Assembly: GCA_037962975.1 (NCBI GenBank)
Contig: CM075674.1
Location: forward strand, 34,548,501 to 34,612,500
DNA: 64,000 bases
Source of the DNA: Clitoria ternatea
Lineage: Eukaryota; Streptophyta; Magnoliopsida; Fabales; Fabaceae
Reading direction: 5' to 3'
Both the position numbers and the translations under genes were made by a program. Under the pieces are notes generated by a model, which saw nothing but the letters and a program-made list of their open reading frames with translations, did not search any database and had not been told where the DNA came from. Shown one piece after another: positions 44,516-56,822 of this stretch. Within the stretch, counting starts at the first letter, position 1. Each line of letters starts with the position of its first letter.

Positions 44516-45331
44516 AAGAAGAACACAAGCACAAGAAGCAACCAACAAGAAACCAAGAAGCAACAATTTCTTTACTCTATTTTGTGCTTTGTAAGCCTAT
44601 TTCTTATATCTTGTACTTCACTTGTATATCCTCTCATCTTGAGAGACTAGAAGTTGTGAGAGCTTTACATTTGTATATCTGCTCTATTAAGAGAGTGTAT
44701 TGATTGTAAACACAAACACCAAACACAAGTTGTTCACTCTAGGTTGAGTGGTTACAAAGGTTGAGGATTCAACCTTTGGGATATTGTGAGACTGAGAGAT
44801 TGGGTGGGTTGCCCTTGTACTTGTGAGGATTGGGTTCTTGAGTGTGGGACACTAGAAAGCCGCAATTGCTCAAAGTTGTATCTCTAGTCTAGAATAGTGG
44901 AAAATCCTCTAAGTGGGTTGCTTAGAGGCGAGACGTACACCGGATTGGGTGGAACTCGTTACATCGGTTTGCAAGCTTCTCTTCCTTACTCTTTTACTTT
45001 CATATACTGCATATTTGTTGATTGGTATTATTTGGTTGAGAAGAGCATACTTGAACTTGCTTAATTTGTTATACCTTAGATATTGCACACCAAGTGTTTG
45101 GTAAATTGCTTCAGCAATATTTCTCATTGTAGTGCATTGCTTGTTATCCTCCATTCTATCTCACTTGCATAATCTCATAAACTTGGTGATAAAAATCAGT
45201 TTCAAAGGCATTCCACTCAAAAGTTTTAAATCTCAATTCACCCCCCCTCTTGAGTATTGAGGCCACTTGAACAACAAAAAATGCATAGTACTTTTATATT
45301 AAAATAATGGAATGCATAGTAAATTTTTTTC

Positions 45332-45340
45332 CTATAAATA
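45332..45340 (+). promoter_or_regulatory. TATA box of A LTR
   Basis: CTATAAATA is conserved in the solo LTR (about 37797-37789, minus) and, with one change, in A' (about 59956-59947, minus). Confidence 0.65.
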
Positions 45341-45559
45341 CCGAAGGATTTCTTCTTTAGAATTCACAATTTCAGATTAAGTTTTCTTAATACAGTAGTG
45401 CTAGTGAGATAGTGGTGGAAGTGAGAGAGAGAAGAAAAGTTTTTGGAGAGAAGGTTCTGCCAAAATCCTAAGGTAAGAATACTTCTCTTTTATATTTTTT
45501 AGGGTTATTTTTATATCGTTTTTAGAAATCTGTTATTATACTAGAAATAATATTATTTT

Positions 45560-45795
45560 AAGTTACTATTCTGCATAGTAAAATACTATTTCAACAGTAA
45601 ATTACTATTTCAATAGTAAATTACTATTCAAATAGTAAATTACTATTTACTGTTACTATTTACCGTTACTATTCACGATTTACTATTCACCATTACTATT
45701 CACGATTTACTATTTACCGTTACTATTCACGTTTTACTATTTACTGTTACTATTTACTATTCACTATTCACTATTCACTACTCACTATTCAAAAT
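45560..45795. repeat. TTACTATTCAC micro-array in A LTR
   Basis: This is the plus-strand form of the array at 37330-37560, with more than 20 short units built on ACTATT. It lies about 220-460 bases after the TATA box. Confidence 0.9.
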
Positions 45796-47718
45796 TTACC
45801 ATTTCTGTTTTAAGTAGTAATCTTAATCTTCGTCTTATGCTTATACTGAAATAAGATTGGTATTAATATTTTTAGAAATCGGAGGCGCAAAGCAAATCCA
45901 TTTTTGGTAACGACTCAAGGTAAGGGGGAGTGAGATAAGAAGTATAATATGAAAAAACATAAGAATAATGGGAGGAGTCCCCTACTCCTTTTAAATTTAA
46001 TAATATTATTATTTTAAAATATTAACTTTTTAACTTAAAATTTTTAATAAATTTTAAATTAAATATCTAGTTTAACTAACTCTAACATACCTATGGAATG
46101 ACTTGGACCATTATGACCTATATGGACTGGACTATACCTATGCAAGGACTTGGACCATTATGACCTATATGGACCGAACAATACCTATGCAAGGACTGGA
46201 TTATATGGACTTACATATACCTATGCGAGGAATTGACCAAAAGGACTTAAATTAACTATATTAATAATCATTAAATTATGATATGTATTAATGATATTTA
46301 ATTTAATTGATTTGATTATGATTGATTATATTTGTGATTGATGATGTTTAACTGTGATTGATTATATCTGATTGTTGATATTGTAATGTGGAGTTTAAGC
46401 ATATAGCGAGCATGACGAAAAGCTAATACTCAGTAAGAATTTCTTACCTTATTCTTTAAATTTTTATTATTTTTCTTTTATTTATTTTTAGAAATTATTT
46501 TTGTAAAACATTAGTATTTATCTTAGACAGTAGACATTTTATGAAAATTAATTTATATCTTTAATTAAAATTTTTCAAAAGAAAATTAGTTTATTTTTCC
46601 AACTTAATAACTAAAGATATTTGGAAATAATTGAGATTTCTAAATTTAACTTTGTTAAGATTTAATTTGAGAAAGATTATGTAAAGTTTTATATGAGAAA
46701 GTTTTTAGATATTTAAGGCTTAGAAACTCAAATTTCAGTGAGATTCAATAACTGTACCAAATTTATTTCTGTGGGACAGAAATTCAGAGAATTGAGAAAA
46801 TGTACAGTTTATTGAAATGATATTGTAAACCTTTAAGGGATTTAATAATTGAGTTTCTAAAAGCCTTAACCAACTCAATACGCGAGTAGTTCATGCATCA
46901 TGGATCATTAAAGTGAAATGAAATAATATTGTATGGGGACGGATTATAGAAACCGAGGATACATTAGAGGAGGCTTAATTACGAGCCTTGAGATGAGAGG
47001 GTGTGAAAGGGTGCTTCAGGGGACCTGGGGTAGCTCCCTAGTGTCGAGTACTTTCACAATAAAAACTTTCTCAATCTGACTAGTCTCTAAGTGTTTCCAT
47101 GCCAGTTGAGCTGTTCATATTATTATTATCCGGACTTATGGAACAGTGTAAACTCCTGGTTGGCCCAGTGCAAATTAAAATTTAAGGGCCCACATATATA
47201 GGTAAGTTATGATGAAGATATTGCATAACATTCATGCATTCATAATTGATTGTGTATGTGATTGTGATTGATATTATTATGTATTGGTTTGTGAAAACCC
47301 TTTGTTGCTTATGTCTTAATCGAGAATATTATATTCTGTTTCTCACTCCTTTCTCTGTGTTTTTGTTTCACATGTTTTAAATTGATGGTTCAGAGGGAAG
47401 GATCGAAGAATATCGGCAGTAAATATAGCACGTTCTAGAAAGGGAGCTCGGTATGAATACCGTGGTCCAATGAATAAATAATGTTAATAAGTAACTGCTT
47501 CTGGGCCATGGAGTTTCCTCTCTTTCTTATAATGTTTAATGTTTATTTTCTTCGGATGATTGTACAAATACTTTATAAAGTTTTAATAATATTTGTGAGG
47601 TATTTCAGAAATAATGTATATAATTTATTCCGATAGTTTCTTTTTAATCAATCATATCTTAAAAAAAATTATGAGTTTTTCTAGAATTTATTAAGGTGTA
47701 ACAGAGGGATTTACAAAG

Positions 47719-47730
47719 TGGTATCAGAGC
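47719..47730 (+). promoter_or_regulatory. Primer binding site, element A
   Basis: TGGTATCAGAGC lies four bases after the LTR and is the initiator tRNA-Met type. Confidence 0.92.
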
Positions 47731-47860
47731 AGTTAATCCAATAGGCCTGGGGAAAAGGTCTATCTTGCTTTGTCTGTAAACTCTGTATAGGTAGAATATC
47801 TGACTTGGTAGTAACTGTGATTGATGTGACAAATCTCAGTTACTGTGAAACAGGAAACTA

Positions 47861-49580
47861 ATGGCTGGAAACGATCTTGCTGGAGTTGTAGAACGCTTAA
47901 TCAATGCAATGGGAGCACGTGAAGGTTAAGGTAACGATGCCTTGAGAAGGATGGACCTATTCGAAAAACGCAATCCACCTCGTTTTAAGGGAGGATATAA
48001 CCCTGATGGAGCACAAATCTGGATTCGAGAGATAGAGAAGATCTTTCGAGCATTGCAATGTAATGAAGCTGATAAGGTAGTCTTCGCTACTTATGCCTTA
48101 TCTGAGGATGCCGAACATTGGTGGGATAGCATGCGTAGACAATTTGAAGTCAACGACGTGGAGATCACTTGGGATTATTTCAAGGATATGTTTCTGGAGA
48201 AATACTTTCTAGCTGATGTTAAAGAGAAAAGACAATTCGAATTCTTGTCACTGACCCAAGGAAATATGACCGTTGGAGAGTACGCATCCAGGTTTGAAGA
48301 GCTATCTCGTTTTTATTCTCATTATAATGATGCTACTAATGAAAGAGATCGGTGTGCAAAGTTTGTAAATGGACTGCGGCCAGAAATTAAGGAAACTATA
48401 CGAATGCAGGAAATCCATGAATTTTCTGTATTGGTAAATTGCTGCAGGATCTTTGAAGAAGACCATAAGGATAGAATGACCAAAAGTCGTGAGCCCATTC
48501 ACAAGGCAGGAGAAATAAGAAGTGGAGGACCTCACCATCACCAAAGAAGAGATTTCAGAAGGAATAAGCCTTACCAAGCACCATTTCGCCGGTTTGGAGC
48601 AGCATCTGTTCCTAACAGACCCCAAGCTTCAACTGGAAGCTATTACCCAACATCTGCACCAAATTTTAAATGTTTTATCTGTGGAGGACCCCATTTGAAA
48701 AGGGATTGTCCTAAAAACACTTATGTTTGCTTTAAGTGTAACAAACCAGGTCATCACATCAAGGATTGCCCAGAGATGAAGAGAGAAAACCCTGAAGGTG
48801 CAAGTACAAGCATAAATACTCAAGGAGGCGCGCACAGTGCAGTAGGAAGGCCGAAAGCAAAAGGAAAGGTTTTTGCAATCACTGGAGAAGAAGCATCTCA
48901 TGCTGATTCCATGGTAGAAGGTAAGTGTATCATTAATAAGATTTCTTTAACTGTTATGTATGACTCAGGTGCATCACATTCCTTTATTGCCAATGACTGT
49001 GTAGAAAAACTAAAATTACCTGTGATAGAACTTCCATTTGACTTATCTGTACATACTCCTGGAAACAATCCCATTGTCACTTCTAAAGCTTGTTGGAAAT
49101 GCCCTATTGTCATAGATGGTAGGGACTTTAAGGCTATGGTAGGGACTTTAAGGCTAATCTTTTCTGTTTACCCCTTTCTGGCTTAGAAGTTATTATTGGG
49201 CTAGATTGGTTGTCTGACAATCATGTTCTAATAGATTGTCATAATAAAACCATAATGTTTAAAGAACCAGTGAATTTGAATCCAGAGGATTCGAGATTTC
49301 TAACCGCCAACCAAGTGAGTACCTCTTTAAAAGGAGGGGCTCAAGGATTCATGCTATTGCTTTCAACGAAAGGAGAGCAAGAATCAAAAATCAAAAATCT
49401 GCCGGTTGTGTGTGAATTTCCTGACGTTTTTCCTGAAGATATCCCTGGTTTACCCCCAAAAAGAGATGTGGAATTTTCCATTGATCTAGTACCTGGAGTT
49501 GGACCCATTTCAATTGCACCATACCGAATGTCACCTCTAGAATTAGCAGAGTTGAAGAAACAACTTGAAGAGATGATAGA
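47861..49580 (+). pseudogene. gag-protease-RT start of element A (broken)
   Basis: ATG 47861 opens the Gag frame, with a nonsense codon at 47927-47929. From 47942 it is open: Gag core FEKRNPPRFKGGYNPDGAQIW, two zinc knuckles (CFICGGPHLKRDC, CFKCNKPGHHIKDC, about 48670-48770) and the protease site MYDSGASHSF (about 48957). A 20-bp direct duplication (ATGGTAGGGACTTTAAGGCT at 49116-49135 and again 49136-49155) shifts the frame and ends the ORF at 49186. The rest of protease and the RT entry (EFPDVFPEDIPGLPP, APYRMSPLELAELKKQLEEMI) continue in another frame to 49580, where Tat element H interrupts. Confidence 0.9.
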
Positions 49581-50312
49581 TGATCCGGTCTCAATACCGG
49601 TATCCGATCTGCTATACATATTTCAACGTCTTTGATAAGACATCTACGTGTAACCGGTGTCATCGGTATACATCCGGACTGTAATTCCGTATCAGGCGTT
49701 CTCCCTATACCGGTTGTTCAGGATAACACCATGACATCGGATAATACACACGTCACTGTGCAAAAGACAAGGATTGTTGCTACAGGGATCGATCAATAAT
49801 TCCCTGCACTACGAGCCAAATTCTGCTCACGGGAATGGTCAACTTGTTCCCTAATCCTAGTCTACATTCTCTATGCTCAATATAAAATAGCCACTTGACC
49901 CAATCATGCAGGTAAGTGCGCAATATAATAATGCTAATGGGAGTTGGTGGTTCCCCACCAACGAATCCTCGTTAATCGAGCCAATCAGGTATATGAACTC
50001 ACTTCATGATTGAAGTGAGGGATCTTCAGCTCATTTTTTTTACGACTGATTACTCTCTGAATACATTCCTTACTTGGAATATAATCACTGACTTGAGCGT
50101 CGGAGAATCTTTGCAGGTGACACCACCATTCGCCCACTTCAACACGTTAGGTCGGTGTGAAGGATCTCCAGAACGCCCAATCCGCTCTCTTCACTTAAGG
50201 ACAACGGATACCTACACCGGATACACATACATCCGGTCTTCTATACAGTATTTACATACTATTTGTGACTGGTCTGAGTCCGGATCTCTAGACCCCGGTT
50301 CAGGACAGATCA
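49581..50312 (+). repeat. 5' LTR of Tat element H
   Basis: It starts TGATCCGGTC and ends CAGATCA, giving the terminal inverted repeat TGATC/GATCA. The left border is exact from comparison with the A' copy. TATAAAATAG is at 49881-49890. Several CCGGT-containing short repeats are scattered through it. Confidence 0.85.
49881..49890 (+). promoter_or_regulatory. TATA box of H LTR
   Basis: TATAAAATAG lies 300 bases into the LTR. Confidence 0.6.
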
Positions 50313-50331
50313 TTGGCACGCCCGGTGGGAC
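50313..50331 (+). promoter_or_regulatory. Primer binding site, element H
   Basis: TTGGCACGCCCGGTGGGAC directly follows the LTR. It differs from the tRNA-Met site of the other elements. I did not assign the tRNA. Confidence 0.7.
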
Positions 50332-50377
50332 CCGATAAAGTTATTCCCATATCCTTTGACAGAGCAGGTAATCCACA

Positions 50378-53300
50378 ATGGAAGGCGAAGCACAAGACTT
50401 CATGGAAAATCAAGCTGAAGGCAGAACCAATCCTAACGCCTTCAGAAAACTCAACTTTGATTCTCATGGGGGCAGCTCAAAGAAGATAGTAACAGTGTCT
50501 GATCCTGATCCTCGCGATGAGTTGATCAAATAACTTCAGAGAGAACTCGCTGAATTGCGAAGAGAAAAAAGGCAAAGCGAGGATAAAGAATCATCTCGCA
50601 CGCGAAACACTCCCCACACAACTGATGGTGAAAAGTCCACCACTCTTCAGTACTCAAATATCCCTACGTTTGAGGGGGGAGAACAGACTCGCGATTCTGA
50701 GGATGCAGCTTCCCGAAGGAAGAGAGATTCAACAACAGCACCCCCATTGTCTTACAATTTGAAGGTTCCTTTTTCAAGGAGACTTATGGGCATCAGCATC
50801 CCCAAGCACCTTCAAACTACTCAACCACTTTCCATCGGAAAGTATAATGGTGAAACTGATCCAACTAAGCACCTTGATGCTTATGTGTTTGAAGCCATGT
50901 ACTTGGGGGCTGATGAAGACGTGATGTGCCGAATGTTCCCTCGAACATTATCTGAGGAGGCCCTCGGGCGGTTTAAAGGCCTGCCTTCTGGATCCATAGA
51001 TTCTTGGACGGAAATGGCAGCTGCCTTTGAAACCCACTTTGTCATCTCCAGAGACGTACCTAAGACGTCTCATACCTTGGCTCAGATTAAGCAAGGTGAA
51101 ACAGAGGGCTTAAAAGATTTTTTGAAGAGGTTTTATAAGGAAGCAGCCCTGGTTCCTAACCTCACAGAATCTATCAAGCTGCATATCGTTATTGAGGCAT
51201 TGCAGCCAGGATCAGCTTTCGCTCTTTCATTAGCAAAGAGCCCTCCAGCAACTTTTGAGGAGTTCAGGAAAAAAGCCTCGAAGTACGTAAGCATAGAGAT
51301 GCATTTGGAGGCAATGGCTGCAAAGAAAAAGCCACCAACACCATCTACCCAAACCCAGAAGGGTAAGGAGAAGACGAGGTCAGAACGCATGGAGAGGCCA
51401 TTCACCAATCCTAAGGTTAATAACCACCCTCCTCGACCTCGAGAAAAGCATGTCAATTCCTTCAGCCATTATGCAGAGTTATCTGCTAGACCATCTCAGA
51501 TTTTGAGAGAGGTCGGATGGCCAGTTTTCAGCACATATGGCATCAGGAGACCAGCCCCTATGAAAAGACCGGGAAATTCCCGTAAGTACTGCGATTTTCA
51601 TGAACAAAATGGTCATTCCACTGACGAATGCCAAGCTCTAAAGAACGCGGTTGAGACGCTAATTAGAGAAGGCAAATTGAAACAGTACCTGTTCAAAGAA
51701 AAATCTCTTGACAGGGTAGAACGGAATGAGAAGAGAGAAAGAGATCCAGACGACGGGGATGACAACAACGGCAATCCGGTCCGAAAGTTCTCTGCTGCAG
51801 AAAAGCAAAAAGGTGTGATGACTGATAATGCAGCGCAAAGAGACAGCCTGCCCCAGCAACAATGCCAGGGCCGACGTGAAGTTATTGACATGATTGCTGG
51901 AGGATTTGCTGGAGGAGGAGCTTCAATTACAGCCCGTAAGAATCATCACAGAATGATTCTATCTGTGCAAGGGAAAGTCAAAGACAATCGCCCTTACAGA
52001 GGAGGGATTGAGGCTCCCATAATCTCTTTCTCTGATGAGGATTTTGGCCCAACCATTCCTGGTGGTGACGATGCTGTAGTCATCACTGCAGTGATAGCCA
52101 ACAAGGACGTCCGAAGAATCCTTGTTGACCAGGGAAGTTCCTGCGATGTTATTTTCTATAATTGCTTTGAAAGAATGGGTTTTAAAGACTCAGACTTACA
52201 GCCTTATACGCAGGAACTAACAGCTTTCAACGGTGCAAAGCAACCAACTAAAGGGTATCTTGACACCCTTATCTCGTTTGAAGGCGAGCCAGGGACCAGA
52301 ACGGTCAAATCCCGAGTGCTGGTGATTGATGTCAGATCACCATTTAACGGCATCATAGGCCGCCCTACTCTAAATGCAATGGAGGCAGTTGTGTCAACCC
52401 CACATCTCCTTATCAAGTTCATTGATAAGGATAATGCTGTTTTATCAATCCGGGGTGATCAAGAAATGGCTAGGTACTGCTATAACCTCAGCCTCAACAT
52501 GACGAAGCTGGACGCCTCCAATAAAAAGAGGAAACTCAATGATGCTGGAGCAGCTGCTGGATCTGTAAGCCTTGTCGACCTGGACCCTAGGGCGGATTTG
52601 AACATTGATCCGCTCAACCCGTTAAAGCCCACACCGGATGGTAGTTCCAGGGACATCGTCTTGGGAGATTCTCCAGAAAAGATCACCCATATCAACGACA
52701 AGCTAGATACAGAAATGGAGCAACGACTACTGATGCTCCTGCAAGAGTTTAAAGATCTCTTCGCATGGACTGCAGCCGATATGCCAGGCATAGACCCTGA
52801 ATTCTGCTGTCATAAATTATCCGTCTATCCAGAGACGAAACCGGTGGCTCAAAAGAAAAGACGATTGGGCCCAGAGAAACAAAAGGCAGCTTGCCAGCAA
52901 ACTGAGGAGTTGCTGAAGGCCGGATTTATCAAGGAAATCCTGTATTCCTCTTGGCTTTCGAATGTGGTGATGGTCCATAAATCCAATGGTAAATGGAGAA
53001 TGTGCGTTGACTACGTGGACCTCAACCGCTGCTGTCCAAAAGATCCTTATCCTCTTCCTAATATAGATCGGATGGTGGATGATTCCTCTGGTTATCAATA
53101 CCTGAGCTTCATGGACGCTTATTCAGGTTACAACCAAATTCCGATGTGCGAAGAGGATCAAGAGAAAACAGCTTTCATAAATGATCGTGGTGTCTTTTGT
53201 TATAAAGTCATGCCCTTTGGCCTGAAAAACGCTGGGGCAACATATCAGCGCATGATCAACAAGGTTTTCGAAGGTATGCACACCAAACTTGTTGAAGTAT

Positions 53301-55849
53301 ACATTGACGATATAATAGCAAAGACACCGGTTGGTGGCGATCATGTCGAAGATTTACGCCAAGTGTTCACCCGTTTGAGAAAATTTAACATGAGGCTGAA
53401 CCCAATAAAATGCACATTTGCTGTCCCTGCTGGGAAATTCTTGGGATTCATGTTAACTCAACGTGGTATCGAAGCCAATCCAGGGAAATGCCAAACGATT
53501 CTAGACATGCAGAGTCCAAAGAATCTCAGAGAAGTCCAATCCCTGAATGGCAAGGTAGCAGCTTTGGCACGATTCATGCCAAAGATGGCTCACAGGTCGC
53601 TCCCCCTGTATAGGATACTGAAAAAGTCCAAGAAATTTGAGTGGGGACAGGAACAAGAAAAAGCTTTCCAAGAGCTTAAGGAGGTGTTGTCCAAACCTCC
53701 CATTCTCACGAAGCCTGACCCCGAAGATACACTCATTCTATACTTGGCTATTTCAGATGAAGCTTTGGGCGTCGCCTTGATTAAAGAAACTCCCGATGGA
53801 CAGAGACCGGTCTATTTCACTAGCAAAACCTTGCAAGGTGCTGAGCTCCGGTATCAAAAAATCAAAAAGGCCGCCCTCGCTGTTGTTTGGGCCTCTCGAC
53901 GGCTTTGTCCGTACTTTCACGCCCATCCAATCATAGTGAGAACGGATTTGCCACTCCGTTCTGTCTTAATCAAGCCCGATCTCGCTGGGAGGATGATCAA
54001 ATGGTCTATTGAACTATCTGAGTTTGATATATCCTATGAACCTCGAAGTGCTATTAAAGCTCAAGTCTTGGCTGATTTTATTGTGGAAATGACAGGGATT
54101 GATCCAGATTCCCCTCGTGTCCATTGGACCATTTACGTTGATGGTTCATCGAACCAAAGAGGCTCTGGAGCGGGTGTAGTTCTAGAAAGTGACGACGGAG
54201 TACACCTGGAAATCTCCCTTCGTTTCAATTTCAAAACATCCAACAACCAAGCTGAGTACGAAGCTTGTTTGGCCGGACTGAGAGCTGCAATTGACATCGG
54301 AGCTTCTGAGGCGACGCTCTGCAGCGATTCACAGCTGGTGATTTCGCAAATCTTAGGAGATTATCAAGCTCGCGAACCTCAACTCCAATTATACTTGAAC
54401 TGTGTCAAGGAATTGGTAGAGAAATTCTCGAAGGTGGAATTCAAGCACGTTCCACGCGAAGAGAATACAAGAGCGGATATACTCTCCAGATTAGCAAGCA
54501 CCAAACGACCAGGTAGTACCACTACGCTGGTCCAAAGCGCACTGACGTCGCCCAGCATCCCTCTTTTTCCTTCTCTAAACGCTATAATGACTAACTCCCT
54601 TTACGGGGATACATGGATGGCTCCTTACATCCGTTATTTGGCTGATGGACAACTACCCACAGATGAGAAGGAAAAGACGAGGCTAAGGAGAGAATTACCG
54701 TATTTCACTATGATTGATGGTAATCTTTACAGAAGGGCACTCTCTGTGCCCTATATGATTTGTCTCAAAGAGGATGAGGTGCAAGATGTAATGGAGGAAG
54801 TGCATGGAGGACAATATGGACACCACACCGGAGGAAGAAGCTTAATGCAAAAAATCCTCAGAGCTGGATACTGGTGGCCCACGATGAAGCAAGACTCCAT
54901 TGACTTCGTCAAAAAATGCGACGCTTGCCAAAAATTCTCTAACCTTCACCACACACCGACGGAAGAACTCTTCACATCCGCTGTTCCATGGCCCTTCTAT
55001 CAATGGGGATTGGATATTCTGGGCCCCTTTCCAACTACTCCTGGGGGCATCAAATATCTCATTGTAGGGGTCGATTACTTCACTAAGTGGATAGAAGCAG
55101 AGCCGGTGATGCATATTACTTCAGCCCGGACTCATCGTTTCATGTATGAAAACATCATAACACGGTTCGGGGTCCCAGCACGGATTGTCACAGATAATGG
55201 CACCCAATTCACGGATAGAAAATTCACAGATTTACTCGAAGGGTTAGGAATAACCCAGATATTCTCATCCGTTGAACATCCCCAAACCAACGGCCAAGCT
55301 GAAGTGGCCAACAGGGAAGTGCTGAAAGGACTAAAGAAACGCCTTGGTGAAGCCAAGGGTGGATGGACAGACCAGCTATGCCACGTCCTGTGGGCATACC
55401 GGACAACGCCTCATTCATCTACCAACGAATCCCCATATCGTCTAACATACGGGGTAGAGGCAATGATACCTGTGGAACTGCAAATTGCTTCCACAAGGGT
55501 CAAGTACTTCTCTGAAGAAACGAATAACGCCAACTTGGCATCCGAAATGGATGTCATACAGGAACTCAGAGAAGATGCATTCATCAGAGATCAAGCTATC
55601 AAAGCCAAAGTTGCTCTCCGGTACAACAAACGAGTCCAATCAAGGACTTTCAATGTTGGAGATTTGGTTTTGAGGAAAGCAAGTATAGGGAACAAATTCG
55701 CTCATCAAGGTAAACTAGCCCCAAACTGGGAAGGCCCATACAGGGTATCCGAAGTTACTGGCAAAGGCTCTTACCGCCTTGAAAACCTTGATGGCACTCC
55801 AATCCGAAATAAATGGAACACCCAAAACTTGCGCATCTACTATAGCTAG
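50378..55849 (+). CDS. Tat gag-pol polyprotein with dual RNase H (one nonsense codon)
   Basis: From ATG 50378 the frame is open for about 1,823 codons except TAA at 50531-50533; the open part from 50555 is 1,764 codons. Positions here are counted from 50555. Gag core is at about 60-250. A CX2H-type motif (KYCDFHEQNGHSTDEC) is near 345. The protease has DQGSS (525). RT runs from about 740, with YIDDIIA at 916. The first RNase H follows RT. A second, archaeal-type RNase H starts WTIYVDGSSN (1191) and keeps the D-E-D residues (D in YVDGSS, E in NQAEYEA, D in CSDSQL). Integrase has a zinc motif (CDACQ), then D, D (TDNGTQF) and E, to about 1,700. The tandem RNase H pair marks the Tat/Ogre lineage. 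Only one nonsense codon suggests recent activity. Confidence 0.92.
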
Positions 55850-56035
55850 CTGTTGGAACCATCTACACTCTCCTATCCTTATCTTGGATTGAATACTGGA
55901 GAATTTATTTTCACAGCTACACTCTCATTGTAATTCTTATTTTTGATTTAATAAGAATCTCTCACAACAATTTAACTCTTTCGAGTTTTTCTTATGCTGT
56001 GATTTTCAGTTTATCCGGTGTACAGAAACATATTC

Positions 56036-56175
56036 AGGACGGATGATCTCAGCTACTTGTTCTGTAGTTGACGATGTAACTCCTCGAATATGTGCAACAT
56101 ACAAGAGCATACTCAGGACGGATGATCTCAATTACCCATTCTGTAATTGACGATGTAACTCCTCGAGTATGTTTA
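56036..56175 (+). repeat. 79-bp tandem duplication in H 3' UTR
   Basis: AGGACGGATGATCTCA through CGATGTAACTCCTCGA occurs at 56036 and again at 56115, with a few substitutions. Confidence 0.88.
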
Positions 56176-56189
56176 ATTGATTGAAGGCC

Positions 56190-56350
56190 CGGATTGTAGG
56201 ATTAAACCAAACTCTGGGTACGGTTAGTAAGTTTGGCTGAACACCGGTGAAGGCTCGGATTGTAGGATTAAACCAAACTCTGAGTACGACTAGTAGGTTT
56301 GGCCGAACGTCGGTGAAGACCTGAGTTGTAGGATTAAACTGAACCTCAGG
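56190..56350 (+). repeat. 66-bp tandem array in H 3' UTR
   Basis: CGGATTGTAGGATTAAACC starts units at about 56190, 56256 and 56321 (degenerate). Related GTAGGATTAAACCGAAC units return at 56632-56800. Confidence 0.85.
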
Positions 56351-56530
56351 ACATGGGTTGTAGGGCTGGTCCTTTTTCAAGGCCACAAACCGAACCCCAT
56401 TCGAAGATTACATGGGTTGTAGGGCTGGTCCTTTTTTAAGGCCACAAACCGAACCCCATTCGAAGATTACATGGGTTGTAGGGCTGGTCCTTTTTCAAGG
56501 CCACAAACCGAACCCCATGCGAAGGCTTGG
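56351..56530 (+). repeat. 59-bp tandem array in H 3' UTR
   Basis: ACATGGGTTGTAGGGCTGG starts three near-identical units at 56351, 56410 and 56469. A decayed fourth unit follows near 56528. Confidence 0.9.
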
Positions 56531-56822
56531 GCGCAATAGGCTGGTTCTTCTTCAAGACCACGCTGAACCCCAAGTAACGGGCGCAGTAGGTTCAGGATTA
56601 GCCCTGATCTGAACCCCGTGTTGAAGGCTCAGATTGTAGGATTAAACCGAACTCTGAGTACGACTAGTAGGATTAACCGAACGTCGGTGAAGAATCGTCA
56701 TTGGGTAAAACCAAAAGACCGATTGAAGAACGGTTAGTAGGATTAAACCGAACGCCAAATACGACGTGGATTGTAGGATCAAACCGAACTCCAAACACAA
56801 CAAGTAAGTTATACTGAACTCC

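Larger units (their letters stand above)
43865..45276 (+). mobile_element. Solo Sirevirus-like Copia LTR G
   Basis: The inserted 1.41 kb interrupts the A LTR; the uninterrupted sequence is seen at about 37855 and 60010. An AAAAA target repeat is on both sides (43860-43864 and 45277-45281). The exact left border is uncertain by two bases. Its end, AATTCACCCCCCCTCTTGAGTATTGAGG, matches the end of the F LTR, so G is a distant relative lying on the plus strand. No internal sequence is present. Confidence 0.8.
43302..47715 (+). repeat. 5' LTR of element A (interrupted by G)
   Basis: The span is 4414 bp; without the 1412-bp G insertion it is 3002 bp, matching solo LTR A'' (3006 bp). It starts TGTAACACCCC and ends GAGGGATTTACA. 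A TATA box CTATAAATA is at 45332-45340, only about 55 bases downstream of the G insertion. Confidence 0.94.
43302..49580 (+). mobile_element. Tekay/Del-type element A (5' part)
   Basis: The order is 5' LTR (with solo LTR G inside), primer site, gag, protease and the first codons of RT. It is cut at 49580 by Tat element H. The A' copy at the right edge shows the sequence that would follow. The 3' half is not in the window. Confidence 0.92.

Noticed and set aside
55132..55418. Antisense ORFs inside the Tat polyprotein
   Set aside because: They mirror a GC-balanced coding frame on the other strand and have no independent evidence.
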